NCBI GenBank assembly: GCA_030950375.1
Contig: JAUZRN010000009.1
Location: forward strand, 1 to 64,000
Reading direction: 5' to 3'
Length of the DNA stretch: 64,000 nucleotides
Source of the DNA: Rhodothermus sp.
GTDB taxonomy: Bacteria > Bacteroidota > Rhodothermia > Rhodothermales > Rhodothermaceae
In this document: positions 7,069 to 15,752 of the stretch, one piece after another
How the letters are laid out: each line of letters opens with the position of its first letter
How positions within the stretch are numbered: the stretch's first letter is position 1
Translations under genes and position numbers: made by a program
Notes under the pieces: generated by a model
The model's database searches: none
The model's input: the letters and a program-made list of their open reading frames with translations, nothing else
Told to the model about the DNA's origin: nothing

Positions 7069-8208
7069 ATGCCGGCCACTACGTTTCCAACCATTCGCGA
7101 AATTACCGAGGCACTGGAGGCCTGGGCGCCGCCAGGATCGGCCCAATCGTACGACAATGTAGGCCTGCAGGTAGGTGATCCGGAGCGGACGGTGCGGCGG
7201 GCCCTGCTGGCGCTCGATATGACACCGGCCGTCTTTGAGGAGGCCCGGGCACTTGGCGCCGAGTTGATCATCACCCATCATCCGCTACTTTTTCGACCGC
7301 TGCGACAGCTTACGCCGGGCAATCTGGTGGCCTCGCTGGCACTTCGGCTGGCGGAGTCCGGGATTGCGCTTTACAGCATCCACACCAACCTGGACGCAGC
7401 GCCGGGTGGCGTATCGTTTGCGCTGGCCACGCATCTGGGCCTGCAGGACGTACAGTTCCTGCAGAAGATGGAGCAGGCCCTCTATAAGCTGGTAACGTTT
7501 GTGCCAGCGTCGCATTTTGAACAGGTACGTGAAGCCCTGGCCGAGGCCGGGGCCGGGCGCATCGGCAACTATGAGGCATGCGCGTTTGCCACGCGGGGTA
7601 CCGGGTATTTCCGCCCCGGTGATATGGCCCGGCCGTTTATTGGTGAGCCGGGCAAGCTGGAATCGGCCGAGGAGTTGCGTCTGGAGGTAGAGGTTGCCCG
7701 ATGGGACCTGCCGCGGGTGCTGGCGGCTATGCGGATGGCCCACCCCTACGAAGAAATTGCTTATGACGTATATCCAGTTGAGCAACCGTATACGCGAGCC
7801 GGACTGGGTGCAATCGGACGGCTCGAAAAGCCCGAGCCCTTACGCGCTTTTCTGCAACGCGTCTCCGAGCGGCTGCAGACTGAGACTCTGCGATACGTTG
7901 GGGATTTAGAAGCGCCCGTCGAGACGGTGGCGGTCTGCGGGGGGGCGGGGGGCGATCTGATCGGACGTGCACTGGCGGCCGGCGCTGATGTGTATGTAAC
8001 GGCCGATCTGACCTACCATCGCTTCTTTGAGGTGCTGGACGACGACGGGCGTCCCCGGATGGCACTCGTCGATGCCGGCCATTATGAAACCGAAGCGCTG
8101 ACCGAAGCGCTACTGGAAAAATGGTTGCAACAACGTTTTCCGACCGTCAGCTGGCAATGTACTGCGGGGCGCACATCACCCGTGCGCACGTTTATCCGGA
8201 AGGTCTGA
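7069..8208 (+). CDS. NIF3-like dinuclear metal-centre protein (YbgI/YqfO family)
   Basis: 379 residues. The N-terminal NIF3 part shows SYDNVGLQVGD and the metal-ligand motif ELIITHHPLLF; the C-terminal part has VAVCGGAGGDLIGRALAAGADVYVTADLTYHRF and DAGHYETE, supplying further ligands. Between them (residues ~135-245) lies the PII/CutA-like insert (LYKLVTFVPASHFEQVREAL ... MRMAHPYEEIAYDVYPVE) found in the longer YqfO-type members. Homologues form toroidal hexamers with two metals per subunit. They are often labelled GTP cyclohydrolase I type 2, but the physiological reaction is not settled. Confidence 0.93.
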   Translation: MPATTFPTIREITEALEAWAPPGSAQSYDNVGLQVGDPERTVRRALLALDMTPAVFEEARALGAELIITHHPLLFRPLRQLTPGNLVASLALRLAESGIALYSIHTNLDAAPGGVSFALATHLGLQDVQFLQKMEQALYKLVTFVPASHFEQVREALAEAGAGRIGNYEACAFATRGTGYFRPGDMARPFIGEPGKLESAEELRLEVEVARWDLPRVLAAMRMAHPYEEIAYDVYPVEQPYTRAGLGAIGRLEKPEPLRAFLQRVSERLQTETLRYVGDLEAPVETVAVCGGAGGDLIGRALAAGADVYVTADLTYHRFFEVLDDDGRPRMALVDAGHYETEALTEALLEKWLQQRFPTVSWQCTAGRTSPVRTFIRKV

Positions 8209-8304
8209 GCTGGAGCTTTGCGTAAAGTACATCAAACTTTAGCCTGAAGCGGGCGTTCTTAGACGATAGGTGAACCCTCAAAGTCATCAAGCTGGAGATC
8301 GCTT

Positions 8305-9093
8305 ATGCCCACCACGATGCCGGAGTCGGCCACCGTTGCTGAGCAGCTGCGGGCGCTGGTTCGATTGCAGTTGATCGATACCCGGATCGATCAGCTGGAG
8401 AAGCTGCGGGGCGATCTACCTGAAGAGATTCGGGATCTGGAGGATGAGAAAGCTGGCTTGGAGACGCGGCTGGAGAAGTATAAGCGGGAAATCAAGCAAC
8501 ATGAGGTGGAACGCCGGAAGGCGCGACTGGACATCGAAGAGGCGGAGATGCTGATCAAGCGCTACGAGGAGCAGCAGCTCCATGTGCGCAACAACCGCGA
8601 GTATGACGCGCTAACCAAGGAGATCGAAGCCCAACGGCAGCGGATTGAAGCGGCCCGGGCACGTCTGGAGGAAATGGAACGCCTCTCTGAAGAGCGGGCT
8701 ACGGCCATTCAGGAAGCAGAGGCTCGCCTGAAAGAGCTGGAGGAGCTGCTCAGCGCCAAGCGTGCCGAGCTGCAGGAAGTGCTGGAGGATACCCGACATG
8801 AGATGGAGCAGTTGCAGGCCCTGCGGGCTGAGGCCGAAAAGGCAGTCGAGTCGCGTTACCTGCGGGCCTACAAGCGGCTGCGCGCACGTTACCGGGACGG
8901 CCGGGCTGTGGTGCCGCTGGAGCGGGGGGCAGCAGCCGGTTACGCGGTGCCGCCGCAGCAGCAGGTGGAAATTCGCCAGCGCAAGCGCATCATTGCCTGT
9001 GAACACACCGGGCGCATCATTGTCGATAACGAACTGTTTCAGGAGGTCAGCCAGGAGCTGGGCTTTGCGAACGGCAGTGCGGGATCTTCTTAA
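8305..9093 (+). CDS. Long coiled-coil protein of the C4-type zinc-ribbon (DUF164) family, zinc ligands lost
   Basis: 262 residues; GGAG about 7 nt before the ATG. Residues ~15-185 are an almost uninterrupted antiparallel coiled coil, including the family signature VRNNREYDALTKEIE. The C-terminus normally carries a zinc ribbon with two CxxC pairs. Here the first pair position reads GAAAGYAVPPQQQ and the second CEHTGRI, leaving one cysteine, so zinc binding is very unlikely. The fold-defining VPPQ and IIACEH surroundings are otherwise intact. In many genomes this gene neighbours the NIF3 gene, as here. Its role in other bacteria is not well established. Confidence 0.88.
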   Translation: MPTTMPESATVAEQLRALVRLQLIDTRIDQLEKLRGDLPEEIRDLEDEKAGLETRLEKYKREIKQHEVERRKARLDIEEAEMLIKRYEEQQLHVRNNREYDALTKEIEAQRQRIEAARARLEEMERLSEERATAIQEAEARLKELEELLSAKRAELQEVLEDTRHEMEQLQALRAEAEKAVESRYLRAYKRLRARYRDGRAVVPLERGAAAGYAVPPQQQVEIRQRKRIIACEHTGRIIVDNELFQEVSQELGFANGSAGSS

Positions 9094-9117
9094 CGCGGCG
9101 TTGCATTTATCAGAAAA

Positions 9118-9575
9118 CGGTGCGCTGGCTGGACCATCGCGTCGCCCGTCTCCTGTAAGGCGCGGCGGCGAGGAAAGTCCGAACACCACAGGGCACCCCG
9201 CCTCCTAACAGGAGGGCACCGTTCGGGTAACCGGGCGGTGACGGAAAGTGCCACAGAGAGCAGACCGGCCGATGGTCTCGCTTCGGCGAGACACAGGCAA
9301 AGGGTGAAAGGGTGGGGTAAGAGCCCACCAGCGTCGCTGGTAACAGCGGCGGCTGGCAAACCCCGGGGGGTGCAAGGCCAAGCAGCGCCGCACCGCCGTA
9401 AGGGCGGATAAGGTGGCCCGCTGAAAGCGTCGCCTTCGGGCGATGCGGCGGCGCGGGTAGGCCGCTTGAGGCTGCCGGTGACGGCAGTCCCAGATAAATG
9501 ATGGTCTCCCCGGAAGTGGCACGGCGGCCGTCGCTCCGGGCAGACAGAATTCGGCTTACAGGCCAGCGCACGCCG
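9118..9575 (+). ncRNA. rnpB: RNase P RNA (bacterial type A)
   Basis: The conserved core is clear: GAGGAAAGTCCGAAC (P4 5' side and flank), the CACAGAGAGCAGACC segment, GGTGAAAGGGTGGGGTAAGA and the 3' part ACAGAATTCGGCTTACAGG. The 5' GTGCGCTGG (9120-9128) pairs with CCAGCGCAC (9563-9571) as P1. The RNA is the catalytic component that matures tRNA 5' ends. It begins about 25 nt after the previous gene and is closed by a strong terminator at 9589. Reverse-strand open frames across it are artefacts. Ends are approximate. Confidence 0.97.
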
Positions 9576-9588
9576 CCACGTTGAAAAA

Positions 9589-9625
9589 CGAGGGGCTGTC
9601 CACAGGGACAGCCCCTCGCCTTTTT
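9589..9625 (+). terminator. Intrinsic terminator after rnpB
   Basis: A perfect 12-bp stem (9589-9600 with 9607-9618) and 6-nt loop are followed by CC and TTTTT. It may also stop transcripts arriving from secG on the other strand, because AAAAA precedes the stem (9584-9588). Confidence 0.93.
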
Positions 9626-9647
9626 GAAACGGCATTGCGGCGTCTGC

Positions 9648-10013
9648 TCAATTCGGATTGCGCTGCTGATTGTCCGACGGTGCGGGCGCTTCAGGAGGAG
9701 CAGTAGCCGGTTGCTCGGCTGGAGGTAGCATAGGCTGGACCTGCTCCTGCTGGGCACGTTGCTGGATGATGCTTTCGCGACGCTCGGTGGTATCGATCGT
9801 AAAGTTCGTGAGGATACACAACACGATGAAAAGCACAGCCAGCGTCCACGTGGTTTTCTCTAGAATGTCTGGAGCCTGGCGGGCTCCCAGCACCTGCTGC
9901 GCACCACCTGCCGCAATCCCGGCCAACCCTCCACCTCGTCCGCTTTGTAGCAGTACTACCGGCACCAGCAGGATCGCTATCAGCGTAATGAGAATGATGA
10001 GAAACGTAAACAT
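9648..10013 (-). CDS. secG: Preprotein translocase subunit SecG
   Basis: 121 residues: TM1 (FLIILITLIAILLVPVVLLQ), the conserved SGRGGGLAG cytoplasmic loop with QQVLGARQAPDILEK, TM2 (TWTLAVLFIVLCIL) and a proline/glutamine-rich tail after residue 85. SecG is an accessory of the SecYEG channel in the inner membrane. The tail extends beyond the usual ~75-residue core, as is common in this group. The gene converges on rnpB and has a TATCTTTG promoter element 41 nt upstream. Confidence 0.95.
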   Translation of the reverse strand: MFTFLIILITLIAILLVPVVLLQSGRGGGLAGIAAGGAQQVLGARQAPDILEKTTWTLAVLFIVLCILTNFTIDTTERRESIIQQRAQQEQVQPMLPPAEQPATAPPEAPAPSDNQQRNPN

Positions 10014-10053
10014 GAGGGCCTATGTAAGGTTGAAACCATTACAACTGGCGTTA

Positions 10054-10061
10054 CAAAGATA
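10054..10061 (-). promoter_or_regulatory. Bacteroidota-type -7 element upstream of secG
   Basis: The minus strand reads TATCTTTG, an exact match to the TAnnTTTG -7 consensus known in Bacteroidota, 41 nt before the secG start. The -33 partner is only weakly matched (TTGG about 19 nt upstream). Confidence 0.55.
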
Positions 10062-10077
10062 CGGCCACCGGGGCAGA

Positions 10078-10638
10078 TTATCCAACCGCCTCTTCGTTTT
10101 TTTGAAGAAAGGCTTCGGCCAGGAGCAGAGCTGCTGTTGATTTCATGTCAGCGATTTCACCATGCCGGGCTTTTTGCAAGGCTTCCTGCAGGGGCATGCG
10201 CACTACGTCGAGCCATTCACCTTCGGCCAGTTGCTGCTGACCGGCTTCCAGGTCGCGTGCCAGGTAAAAGTGAATGATTTCATTGCTGTACCCGATGCAG
10301 GGATAGAGGGAGGCCAGATAAATGAGGGTGCGTGCCCGCCAGCCGGTCTCTTCTTCCAGCTCACGCCGTGCGACAGCTTCGGGAGCTTCACCGGGTTGAT
10401 CAAGCTTGCCCGCCGGTACCTCCAGAAAAAAACGATGGGGAGGATAGCGAAATTGCCGTACCAGCAGCGTGGTGCCGTCCGGAAATAGCGGTACAACCGC
10501 TGCGGCACCTGGATGATCGATCCATTCGCGCACCGAACGGCGACCGTCTGGTAAAGCGACCTCATCCCGATACACTTTGAGCAGGCGGCCGTTAAAGACC
10601 TGCTCGGACTTCAGCATCTGTTCCTGCGCGTCTGCCAT
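10078..10638 (-). CDS. Nudix hydrolase, probable ADP-ribose pyrophosphatase type
   Basis: 186 residues; AGGAGGCG 7 nt before the ATG. The sequence shows the ADPRase pattern: WIDHPGAAAVVPLFPDG, LVRQFRYP, LEVPAGKLD and a Nudix box ending ARRELEEETGW, then PCIGYSNEIIHFYLARDL. The G-to-E spacing of the box is one residue longer than the strict consensus. Family members cleave ADP-ribose or other nucleoside diphosphate derivatives. The substrate here is inferred from overall pattern. It is the gene upstream of secG on the same strand, with its own spacing of 64 nt. Confidence 0.9.
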   Translation of the reverse strand: MADAQEQMLKSEQVFNGRLLKVYRDEVALPDGRRSVREWIDHPGAAAVVPLFPDGTTLLVRQFRYPPHRFFLEVPAGKLDQPGEAPEAVARRELEEETGWRARTLIYLASLYPCIGYSNEIIHFYLARDLEAGQQQLAEGEWLDVVRMPLQEALQKARHGEIADMKSTAALLLAEAFLQKNEEAVG

Positions 10639-10729
10639 AGGGGACGCCTCCTGATTGAAACGTAAGGACAGGGCAAGTTAAGGCAAGCTGGCCAACAGTG
10701 CACGCGTCTCAAACCCCTTTCTTCAAAAA

Positions 10730-11053
10730 CTAAGCAACTGTGACGGCCGTACCGCTCACGCTGACCATGAGCATATTGCCACTGCCAGTCGAGAGGGTTT
10801 CGTAGTCAATGTCGATGCCTACGATAGCATTGGCGCCGAGCTGACGGGCCTGTTCTTCCATCTCGGCAAAAGCCATTTCCCGTGCTTTACGTAGTTCTTT
10901 TTCGTAGGCCCCCGAGCGTCCTCCGATGATATCGCGAATGCTGGCAAATAGATCACGAAAAATATTGGCGCCCAGGATGGCTTCACCCGTGACGATACCG
11001 TGATACGCTGTGATGCGTCGGCCTTCGATGACAGGGGTGGTGCTTTTCAGCAT
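10730..11053 (-). CDS. YbjQ/UPF0145 family protein
   Basis: 107 residues with the family landmarks [24 protein letters not shown], a central [17 protein letters not shown] segment, and [21 protein letters not shown] followed by [13 protein letters not shown]. Members form small pentameric rings and are sometimes called heavy-metal-binding, but the function is unproven. It lies 37 nt downstream of rsmE on the same strand and is probably co-transcribed with it. Confidence 0.92.
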   Translation of the reverse strand: MLKSTTPVIEGRRITAYHGIVTGEAILGANIFRDLFASIRDIIGGRSGAYEKELRKAREMAFAEMEEQARQLGANAIVGIDIDYETLSTGSGNMLMVSVSGTAVTVA

Positions 11054-11090
11054 GGCGAGTATGCGGTCTGGTTAGTAGGGGTCTCTAAAA

Positions 11091-11807
11091 TTATGTATCG
11101 GTGCAGATCACAAAAGCACTGGCGGTTATCAAGGCAGCGGTTTCGGCACGTAGCCGACGGGGACCCAGCGACACAAGCTGAAAGCCAGCAGCTTCGGCCT
11201 GTTGGACTTCCTGTGGGGAGAATCCTCCTTCAGGCCCAATGAGCACGAGTGCGTCGTCGGGCGGTTGTTGCAGCAGGGCCTGGAGTGGATAGCGGGGGCG
11301 GTCAGGTTGTTCGTGGCAGAGCAGGCGCAGCGATGCGGCATGATTCAGCATCGCTGCGAAAGGCCGAGGAGCATACAGGGCAGGAAGACGGCTGCGGCCA
11401 CATTGCTTCATGGCGGCAATGAGCAACCGACGAGCACGCTCCAGACGAAACTGTGTCCGCTCGGTGCGTGCGGTGATCAGTGGCACGATGGCATGGACCC
11501 CCAGCTCCACAGCTTTTTCCAGAAAGGTTTCGAAACGGGCCATCTGTTTCAGCAGGGCCAGTCCGATCGTCAGGCGATAGGATGGTTCCCCTACGTTGTA
11601 CTGCGTTTCCAGCACACGTCCCTGCACGACTGATCGGTCTACCTGCTCCAGACGCAGGCGATGCCAGCCGCCTACGCCATCTACGACGACGATTTCGTCG
11701 CCCGGGCGATGGCGTAGTACGCGTATGGCGTGATGGGCTTCGTCGTCGGGAAGCCGAACCCATCCGTCGCGGAAGGATTCCGGGGGGGCGTAGAAGATGG
11801 TCGTCAT
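11091..11807 (-). CDS. rsmE: 16S rRNA (uracil-1498-N3)-methyltransferase RsmE
   Basis: 238 residues from the ATG at 11807, selected because AGGAGGT ends 4 nt before it; a longer frame starts seven codons earlier. The N-terminal RNA-binding part contains DDEAHHAIRVLRHRPGDEIVVVDG. The C-terminal SPOUT-fold methyltransferase has ALLKQMARFETFLEKAVELGV, CGRSRLP, LIGPEGGFSPQEV and LGPRRLRAETAAL, the knot and SAM-binding region. It modifies U1498 in the ribosomal decoding region. It follows the outer-membrane protein gene by 10 nt. Confidence 0.95.
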   Translation of the reverse strand: MTTIFYAPPESFRDGWVRLPDDEAHHAIRVLRHRPGDEIVVVDGVGGWHRLRLEQVDRSVVQGRVLETQYNVGEPSYRLTIGLALLKQMARFETFLEKAVELGVHAIVPLITARTERTQFRLERARRLLIAAMKQCGRSRLPALYAPRPFAAMLNHAASLRLLCHEQPDRPRYPLQALLQQPPDDALVLIGPEGGFSPQEVQQAEAAGFQLVSLGPRRLRAETAALITASAFVICTDT

Positions 11808-11817
11808 GGGGACCTCC

Positions 11818-13404
11818 TCACAGCGCAAGGATCAGTCGCAGGTGTAGCCGACCGTCCAGCGGGGGTTCATCTGGATTCAGGGCATAACTCAGATTAAGCA
11901 ATCCGGCATCGGTTGCCAGTTGCAGACCTATGCCGTAGCCCAGGTGCCAGCCAGCGTGAGCCGGGATGCCAGGCAGCGGCGGGGTGGCCACGTAGCCAGC
12001 CTCCAGAAATCCAAAGATAAAAGTGGGTGGCGTCAATAGGTAGCGTATTTCGGTCAGCAAACGAACGGTACGATGGCCGACAAATTGTTCTTCGTTGTAG
12101 CCACGCAATGAGCGGGCACCGCCCAGTCGGTAGAGATCGGCTGCATCGTATTGATCGGCGCGAAGCAGTGCCAGATCGCCTCCGGCCACGAGCACCAGTT
12201 GGTCGGACAGGGATTGATAGAAGCGCAGAGTGGCTTCCAGGCGGTCCTGACGAGTGCGCGTGTGCATGCGGAGCGTATCATTGGCAACAACCTGACGGGT
12301 ACTTCGCGTTTTTTGGCCACGCTCAGCCAGAATGCTCAGCGTCAGGCCACGACGGGGAGCGTCAGGCCGATCCAGCCGGCACCAGGTCAGGCCAAAGCCA
12401 AAGAGCGTAGCAGTGCCCCGGGCAATATGCTGCCAGCCGGCTTCCAGGCGTAGGCCGGCTGGTCCCGGACGGGTGATCGTTCGGCGCCAGGAGCCTGTGA
12501 GCTGGAGGCCGGAAGGAAAGCGATAGCCCAGCATCAGCCGAAAGTCCTGCTCGTTGTAGGTGGAGTCCTGCTGGCGTCCTGCAAAGCCCAGCCGTAGCGA
12601 AAAGACTGTACCCAGCAAAAAGGGGTCAGCGACTTCCAGCCGAAAGCGGCTAATGCGGCCGGGCAGCCGCCGTAGTTGTAGCGTCAGTTCGCGTCCGGCA
12701 CCAAAGAGATGGCGGAGCTGCAGATGACCGCTGCCAACGAGGCCGCCCTGTCCGTCGCCGGCCGGCTGATAGCCCAGGAGCAGGTCAAACGAGCCAGGCG
12801 AAGCTTCTTCCAGCGGAAAAACCAGCACGGCGGTGGTGTCGCCGGTCAGGTACAAGGTAGGAGGATCGACACGCCGGAACAGACCGGTAGCTGCCAGTTG
12901 GTCTGCCATGCGTTCCGGGTTGAAGGCGTGTAGCTGCCGGCCAGGCTGCAGGTTCAGGAGTCGCGCCACAAAGTGTGGACGGGTGCGGCGTGTGCCTTTT
13001 AGCAGAATGCGGTCCAGAAACAAACGGGGGCCAGGGTCTATGGCCAGGGCCAACACCAGGCGATCAGGGTCGTGGGGGTCCAGGTCGAGTTGTCGAATGA
13101 TCACCCGAGCCAGTGGATAGCCCGCCTCGGCATAACGGAGGGCGACGGCTTCCAGCCCGGCCTGTAGCCGTTCGGTGGTCAGCTGGTCGCCGGGACGGAA
13201 CGGTAGCGTTGCGACTACCGTCTCAACAGGCAGGGGACCGCTCTCAAGAATGCGAATGGTGCTTAGCACAAACGAAGGGGAACGCTGGGACAGGCTATCA
13301 GGCGATGTAAAGTCCTGCGCATAAAGCGCATGCATCTGGGCGAACCCGATCAGCAGGCCGACGTACAGAAGGCACCTGCCCATAAACTGTCGGGAGTCGC
13401 GCAT
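11818..13404 (-). CDS. Omp85-superfamily outer membrane protein (POTRA plus beta barrel)
   Basis: 528 residues with an N-terminal signal peptide ending ALYAQ (about residue 30). Residues ~45-200 look like two POTRA domains (RPGDQLTTERLQAGLEAVALRYAEAGY; GTRRTRPHFVARLLNLQPG). The rest is a beta barrel with the LGGARSLRGYNEEQF motif, matching the (V/L)RG(F/Y) loop of BamA, TamA and FhaC, and a C-terminal strand ending LRLILAL. It is smaller than BamA, so a TamA-like or lipid/protein export role is more likely. The annotated ATG overlaps the mutY start on the other strand; a second ATG at 13383 also leaves a full signal peptide. Confidence 0.85.
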   Translation of the reverse strand: MRDSRQFMGRCLLYVGLLIGFAQMHALYAQDFTSPDSLSQRSPSFVLSTIRILESGPLPVETVVATLPFRPGDQLTTERLQAGLEAVALRYAEAGYPLARVIIRQLDLDPHDPDRLVLALAIDPGPRLFLDRILLKGTRRTRPHFVARLLNLQPGRQLHAFNPERMADQLAATGLFRRVDPPTLYLTGDTTAVLVFPLEEASPGSFDLLLGYQPAGDGQGGLVGSGHLQLRHLFGAGRELTLQLRRLPGRISRFRLEVADPFLLGTVFSLRLGFAGRQQDSTYNEQDFRLMLGYRFPSGLQLTGSWRRTITRPGPAGLRLEAGWQHIARGTATLFGFGLTWCRLDRPDAPRRGLTLSILAERGQKTRSTRQVVANDTLRMHTRTRQDRLEATLRFYQSLSDQLVLVAGGDLALLRADQYDAADLYRLGGARSLRGYNEEQFVGHRTVRLLTEIRYLLTPPTFIFGFLEAGYVATPPLPGIPAHAGWHLGYGIGLQLATDAGLLNLSYALNPDEPPLDGRLHLRLILAL

Positions 13405-14566
13405 GAGTCGTCGTGCTACGTCGCGGTCCTATCGCGATCGTCTGACGCCTGCACTTTGTGAGACGTTTCACAGGTTGATCGACTGGTACCACCAGCATGC
13501 TCGGGATCTGCCCTGGCGGCGTACGTCGGATCCGTATCGCATCTGGGTGGCCGAGATCATGTTGCAGCAGACACGGGTTGATCAGGTAGGCCCTTATTAC
13601 GAGCGTTTTCTGAAAACCTTTCCCTCTGTCGAAGCCCTGGCAGCAGCCTCGTTGGACGACGTACTGCGTTGCTGGGAGGGACTGGGCTATTATGCACGGG
13701 CACGCAACCTGCATCGGGCGGCTCGTCAGATCGTTGCCCAACATGGCGGCCGCCTGCCAGAGACGTACAGAGCGTTACGTCGGTTGCCCGGAATCGGCCC
13801 GTACACAGCGGCCGCCGTGGCTTCCATTGCTTTTGGAGAACCGCGTGCTGTGCTGGATGGCAATGTGCTCCGTGTGTTGACGCGCGTGCTGGCCATTGCA
13901 GACGATATCCGCAGCTCGGCCACCCGAAGCGCCTTGCAGGAGGTAGCCGATATGCTGATTCCGCCTGAAGCCCCCGGGACGTTCAATCAGGCCCTGATGG
14001 AGCTGGGCGCCACCGTCTGCACCCCGGCGCGGCCCCGCTGCAGCGAATGTCCCCTGCGGACGGTATGCCAAGCATATGCTCTGGGTACTCCTACGGACTT
14101 TCCAGTACAGGCACCTCGGCCGTCGGTGCCCCACTATGATGTGGCTCTGGGTATCCTGTTTAATGAAGCCGAGGCTGTGCTTATTCAACGAAGGCCCGAG
14201 CATGGGCTTCTGGGTGGACTCTGGGAATTTCCGGGGGGTAAGCGTGAACCGGGTGAATCGCTGGAAGCCGCCTGTGCACGGGAGCTTTATGAAGAGCTGG
14301 GGGTGCAGGTAGCGGTGGGCCCCTGCCTGGCAAAAGTACGCCATGCCTACACGCACTTTCGCGTTACGCTGTACGCTTTTCGATGCACATTGAAGGCCGG
14401 CGAGCCCTGCTCCCGGACCGGACTGCCACTACGCTGGGTACCGTTGAACGAGCTGGATCGCTATGCATTTCCTCGGGCCAATCGACGCTTGATCGAACGC
14501 ATCAAACAGCTCCGCCTGCAGCCCGATCTGTTTGCATCTGAGGCGGCCGGCGACGAGCCATCCTGA
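13403..14566 (+). CDS. mutY: A/G-specific adenine glycosylase MutY
   Basis: 387 residues. The helix-hairpin-helix glycosylase domain contains LPWRRTSDPYRIWVAEIMLQQTRV, LPGIGPYTAAAVASIAFGEP and the catalytic-Asp segment VLDGNVLRVLTR. The iron-sulfur cluster loop has the exact C-x6-C-x2-C-x5-C spacing (CTPARPRCSECPLRTVC). A C-terminal Nudix-like domain follows from about residue 235 (EFPGGKREPGE ... LYEELG), which in homologues recognises 8-oxoG. It removes adenine mispaired with 8-oxoguanine. Its ATG shares CATG with the divergent Omp85-type gene. Confidence 0.97.
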   Translation: MSRRATSRSYRDRLTPALCETFHRLIDWYHQHARDLPWRRTSDPYRIWVAEIMLQQTRVDQVGPYYERFLKTFPSVEALAAASLDDVLRCWEGLGYYARARNLHRAARQIVAQHGGRLPETYRALRRLPGIGPYTAAAVASIAFGEPRAVLDGNVLRVLTRVLAIADDIRSSATRSALQEVADMLIPPEAPGTFNQALMELGATVCTPARPRCSECPLRTVCQAYALGTPTDFPVQAPRPSVPHYDVALGILFNEAEAVLIQRRPEHGLLGGLWEFPGGKREPGESLEAACARELYEELGVQVAVGPCLAKVRHAYTHFRVTLYAFRCTLKAGEPCSRTGLPLRWVPLNELDRYAFPRANRRLIERIKQLRLQPDLFASEAAGDEPS

Positions 14567-14718
14567 ATCTCTGGCGCGATGCAGGCCACCATTCCGAGGA
14601 AAACGATGAAGGCGTTTGCGGCCTTGCCGTTTCGTCTGCTATCATTCTTGCTGGTGAGGCAACCAACGTCCTTCGGATCCGTATGCGTTAAAGAATCACA
14701 GGCTGCTCGAAGCAAGCA

Positions 14719-15204
14719 ATGAATCTGTTAGAAATCCTTTTACTGCTCATAATCGCCTACGGACTGCTGGCGTCCAGTCGAAAGAAAACCAGGACGAAAA
14801 GGAGAGCGGTGCAAACGGCTGCATCGCAGGATCGGGTGTTGGAAGAGGCCTTACGCGAAATTCGAGAAGCCATGCGCCGATCGGCGTCCGAGGACGAAAG
14901 GCGTTCGCCCGCCTCCTTTGATGAAACATTCCACAATCTGGAGCAGACGTCTCCGTCGGAAGCATGGGCATCTTCCACGCCAGCATCTCTCCGCCTGGAG
15001 TCAGCGCCGAAGCAAATTGTGCTGCGGCCAGAGGGTACGCCGGCCCCAGCGACAGAGACAACGCTTGAGCAGGCGCGGCGCACCGAAGCTGTACGGTTGT
15101 TTGATAGCCTGCAGCTGCGCAAAAGGGCGCGCGAAGCTGTCGTGCTGGCCGAGCTGCTGGGACCGCCACGGGCGCGACGTCCCTGGCGGCCCCCATTGGC
15201 TTAG
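14719..15204 (+). CDS. Membrane-anchored protein of unknown function
   Basis: 161 residues: a single N-terminal membrane segment (LLEILLLLIIAYGLLAS), a basic KKTRTKRR stretch, a long polar, probably disordered middle, and a C-terminal helix LQLRKRAREAVVLAELLGPPRARRP. The final pattern (charged helix, then E-(I/L)LGPP) is like the end of many short FCB-group hypothetical proteins, so the gene is likely real. The C-terminal tail overlaps the convergent gene by 4 nt. No function is known to me. Confidence 0.7.
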   Translation: MNLLEILLLLIIAYGLLASSRKKTRTKRRAVQTAASQDRVLEEALREIREAMRRSASEDERRSPASFDETFHNLEQTSPSEAWASSTPASLRLESAPKQIVLRPEGTPAPATETTLEQARRTEAVRLFDSLQLRKRAREAVVLAELLGPPRARRPWRPPLA

Positions 15205-15701
15205 ATGCCAGCTGATTCGGACGAAGGCTCGCTTTCGTCCGGTCCTTTCTTAAAGGTGGCGGCCCCGATCACACCGCCAAGCAGCCCGAGAAGCCCACCA
15301 ATGGCCGCGCCAATCACCAGTCCGAGTGGGCCGTAAAGCGCGCGTGCGATGCGGACAGCCATTTCGGCCTGTTCCGGCGGCATTGTGCCTAACTGATCGG
15401 TGGCTTCCAGCATGGCGATCGGGTCAGGCAGCACACCGATCTGAATCAACAGTATGCTCAGCAGGCCGTTGATGAGCGCGGCCACAATGCCTGACAGCAA
15501 GCCCATTACAGCGCCCGGGCCACCGGGGAGTGTTATCTTGTAGGTATTGGTGTAGTGCCATACGGTCAGCATGCCGGCGCCTATGTATAACAGGCAGGCC
15601 AGGCATCTACCGACGACCGGAATACGGGCGAGCAACACATTGGCAATGCCCACGATAGCACCGCCCAGCAGGATGGAAGGTGTTTTGTTTTGCATGTGCA
15701 T
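15201..15701 (-). CDS. Small integral membrane protein of unknown function
   Basis: From the ATG at 15701 the product has 166 residues with about four membrane segments (LLGGAIVGIANVLLARIPVVG; CLLYIGAGMLTVWHY; MGLLSGIVAALINGLLSILL; GPLGLVIGAAIGGLLGLLGGVIG) and an acidic C-terminal tail. A TTG at 15749 or an ATG at 15695 are alternative starts; no good ribosome-binding site separates them. It follows the DUF2085-type gene on the same strand and is probably in one transcript with it. Family not recognised with confidence. Confidence 0.65.
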   Translation of the reverse strand: MHMQNKTPSILLGGAIVGIANVLLARIPVVGRCLACLLYIGAGMLTVWHYTNTYKITLPGGPGAVMGLLSGIVAALINGLLSILLIQIGVLPDPIAMLEATDQLGTMPPEQAEMAVRIARALYGPLGLVIGAAIGGLLGLLGGVIGAATFKKGPDESEPSSESAGI

Positions 15702-15752
15702 TGGCGGGTTGGTTTTTTGATGCTCAAGAACGGTTTCCGGAACGCTCAACGA

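Noticed and set aside
9090-9757. Long reverse-strand open frames (about 180-215 codons) across the RNase P RNA
   Set aside because: They lie entirely over the conserved rnpB structure and terminator; such frames are known annotation artefacts in GC-rich genomes.
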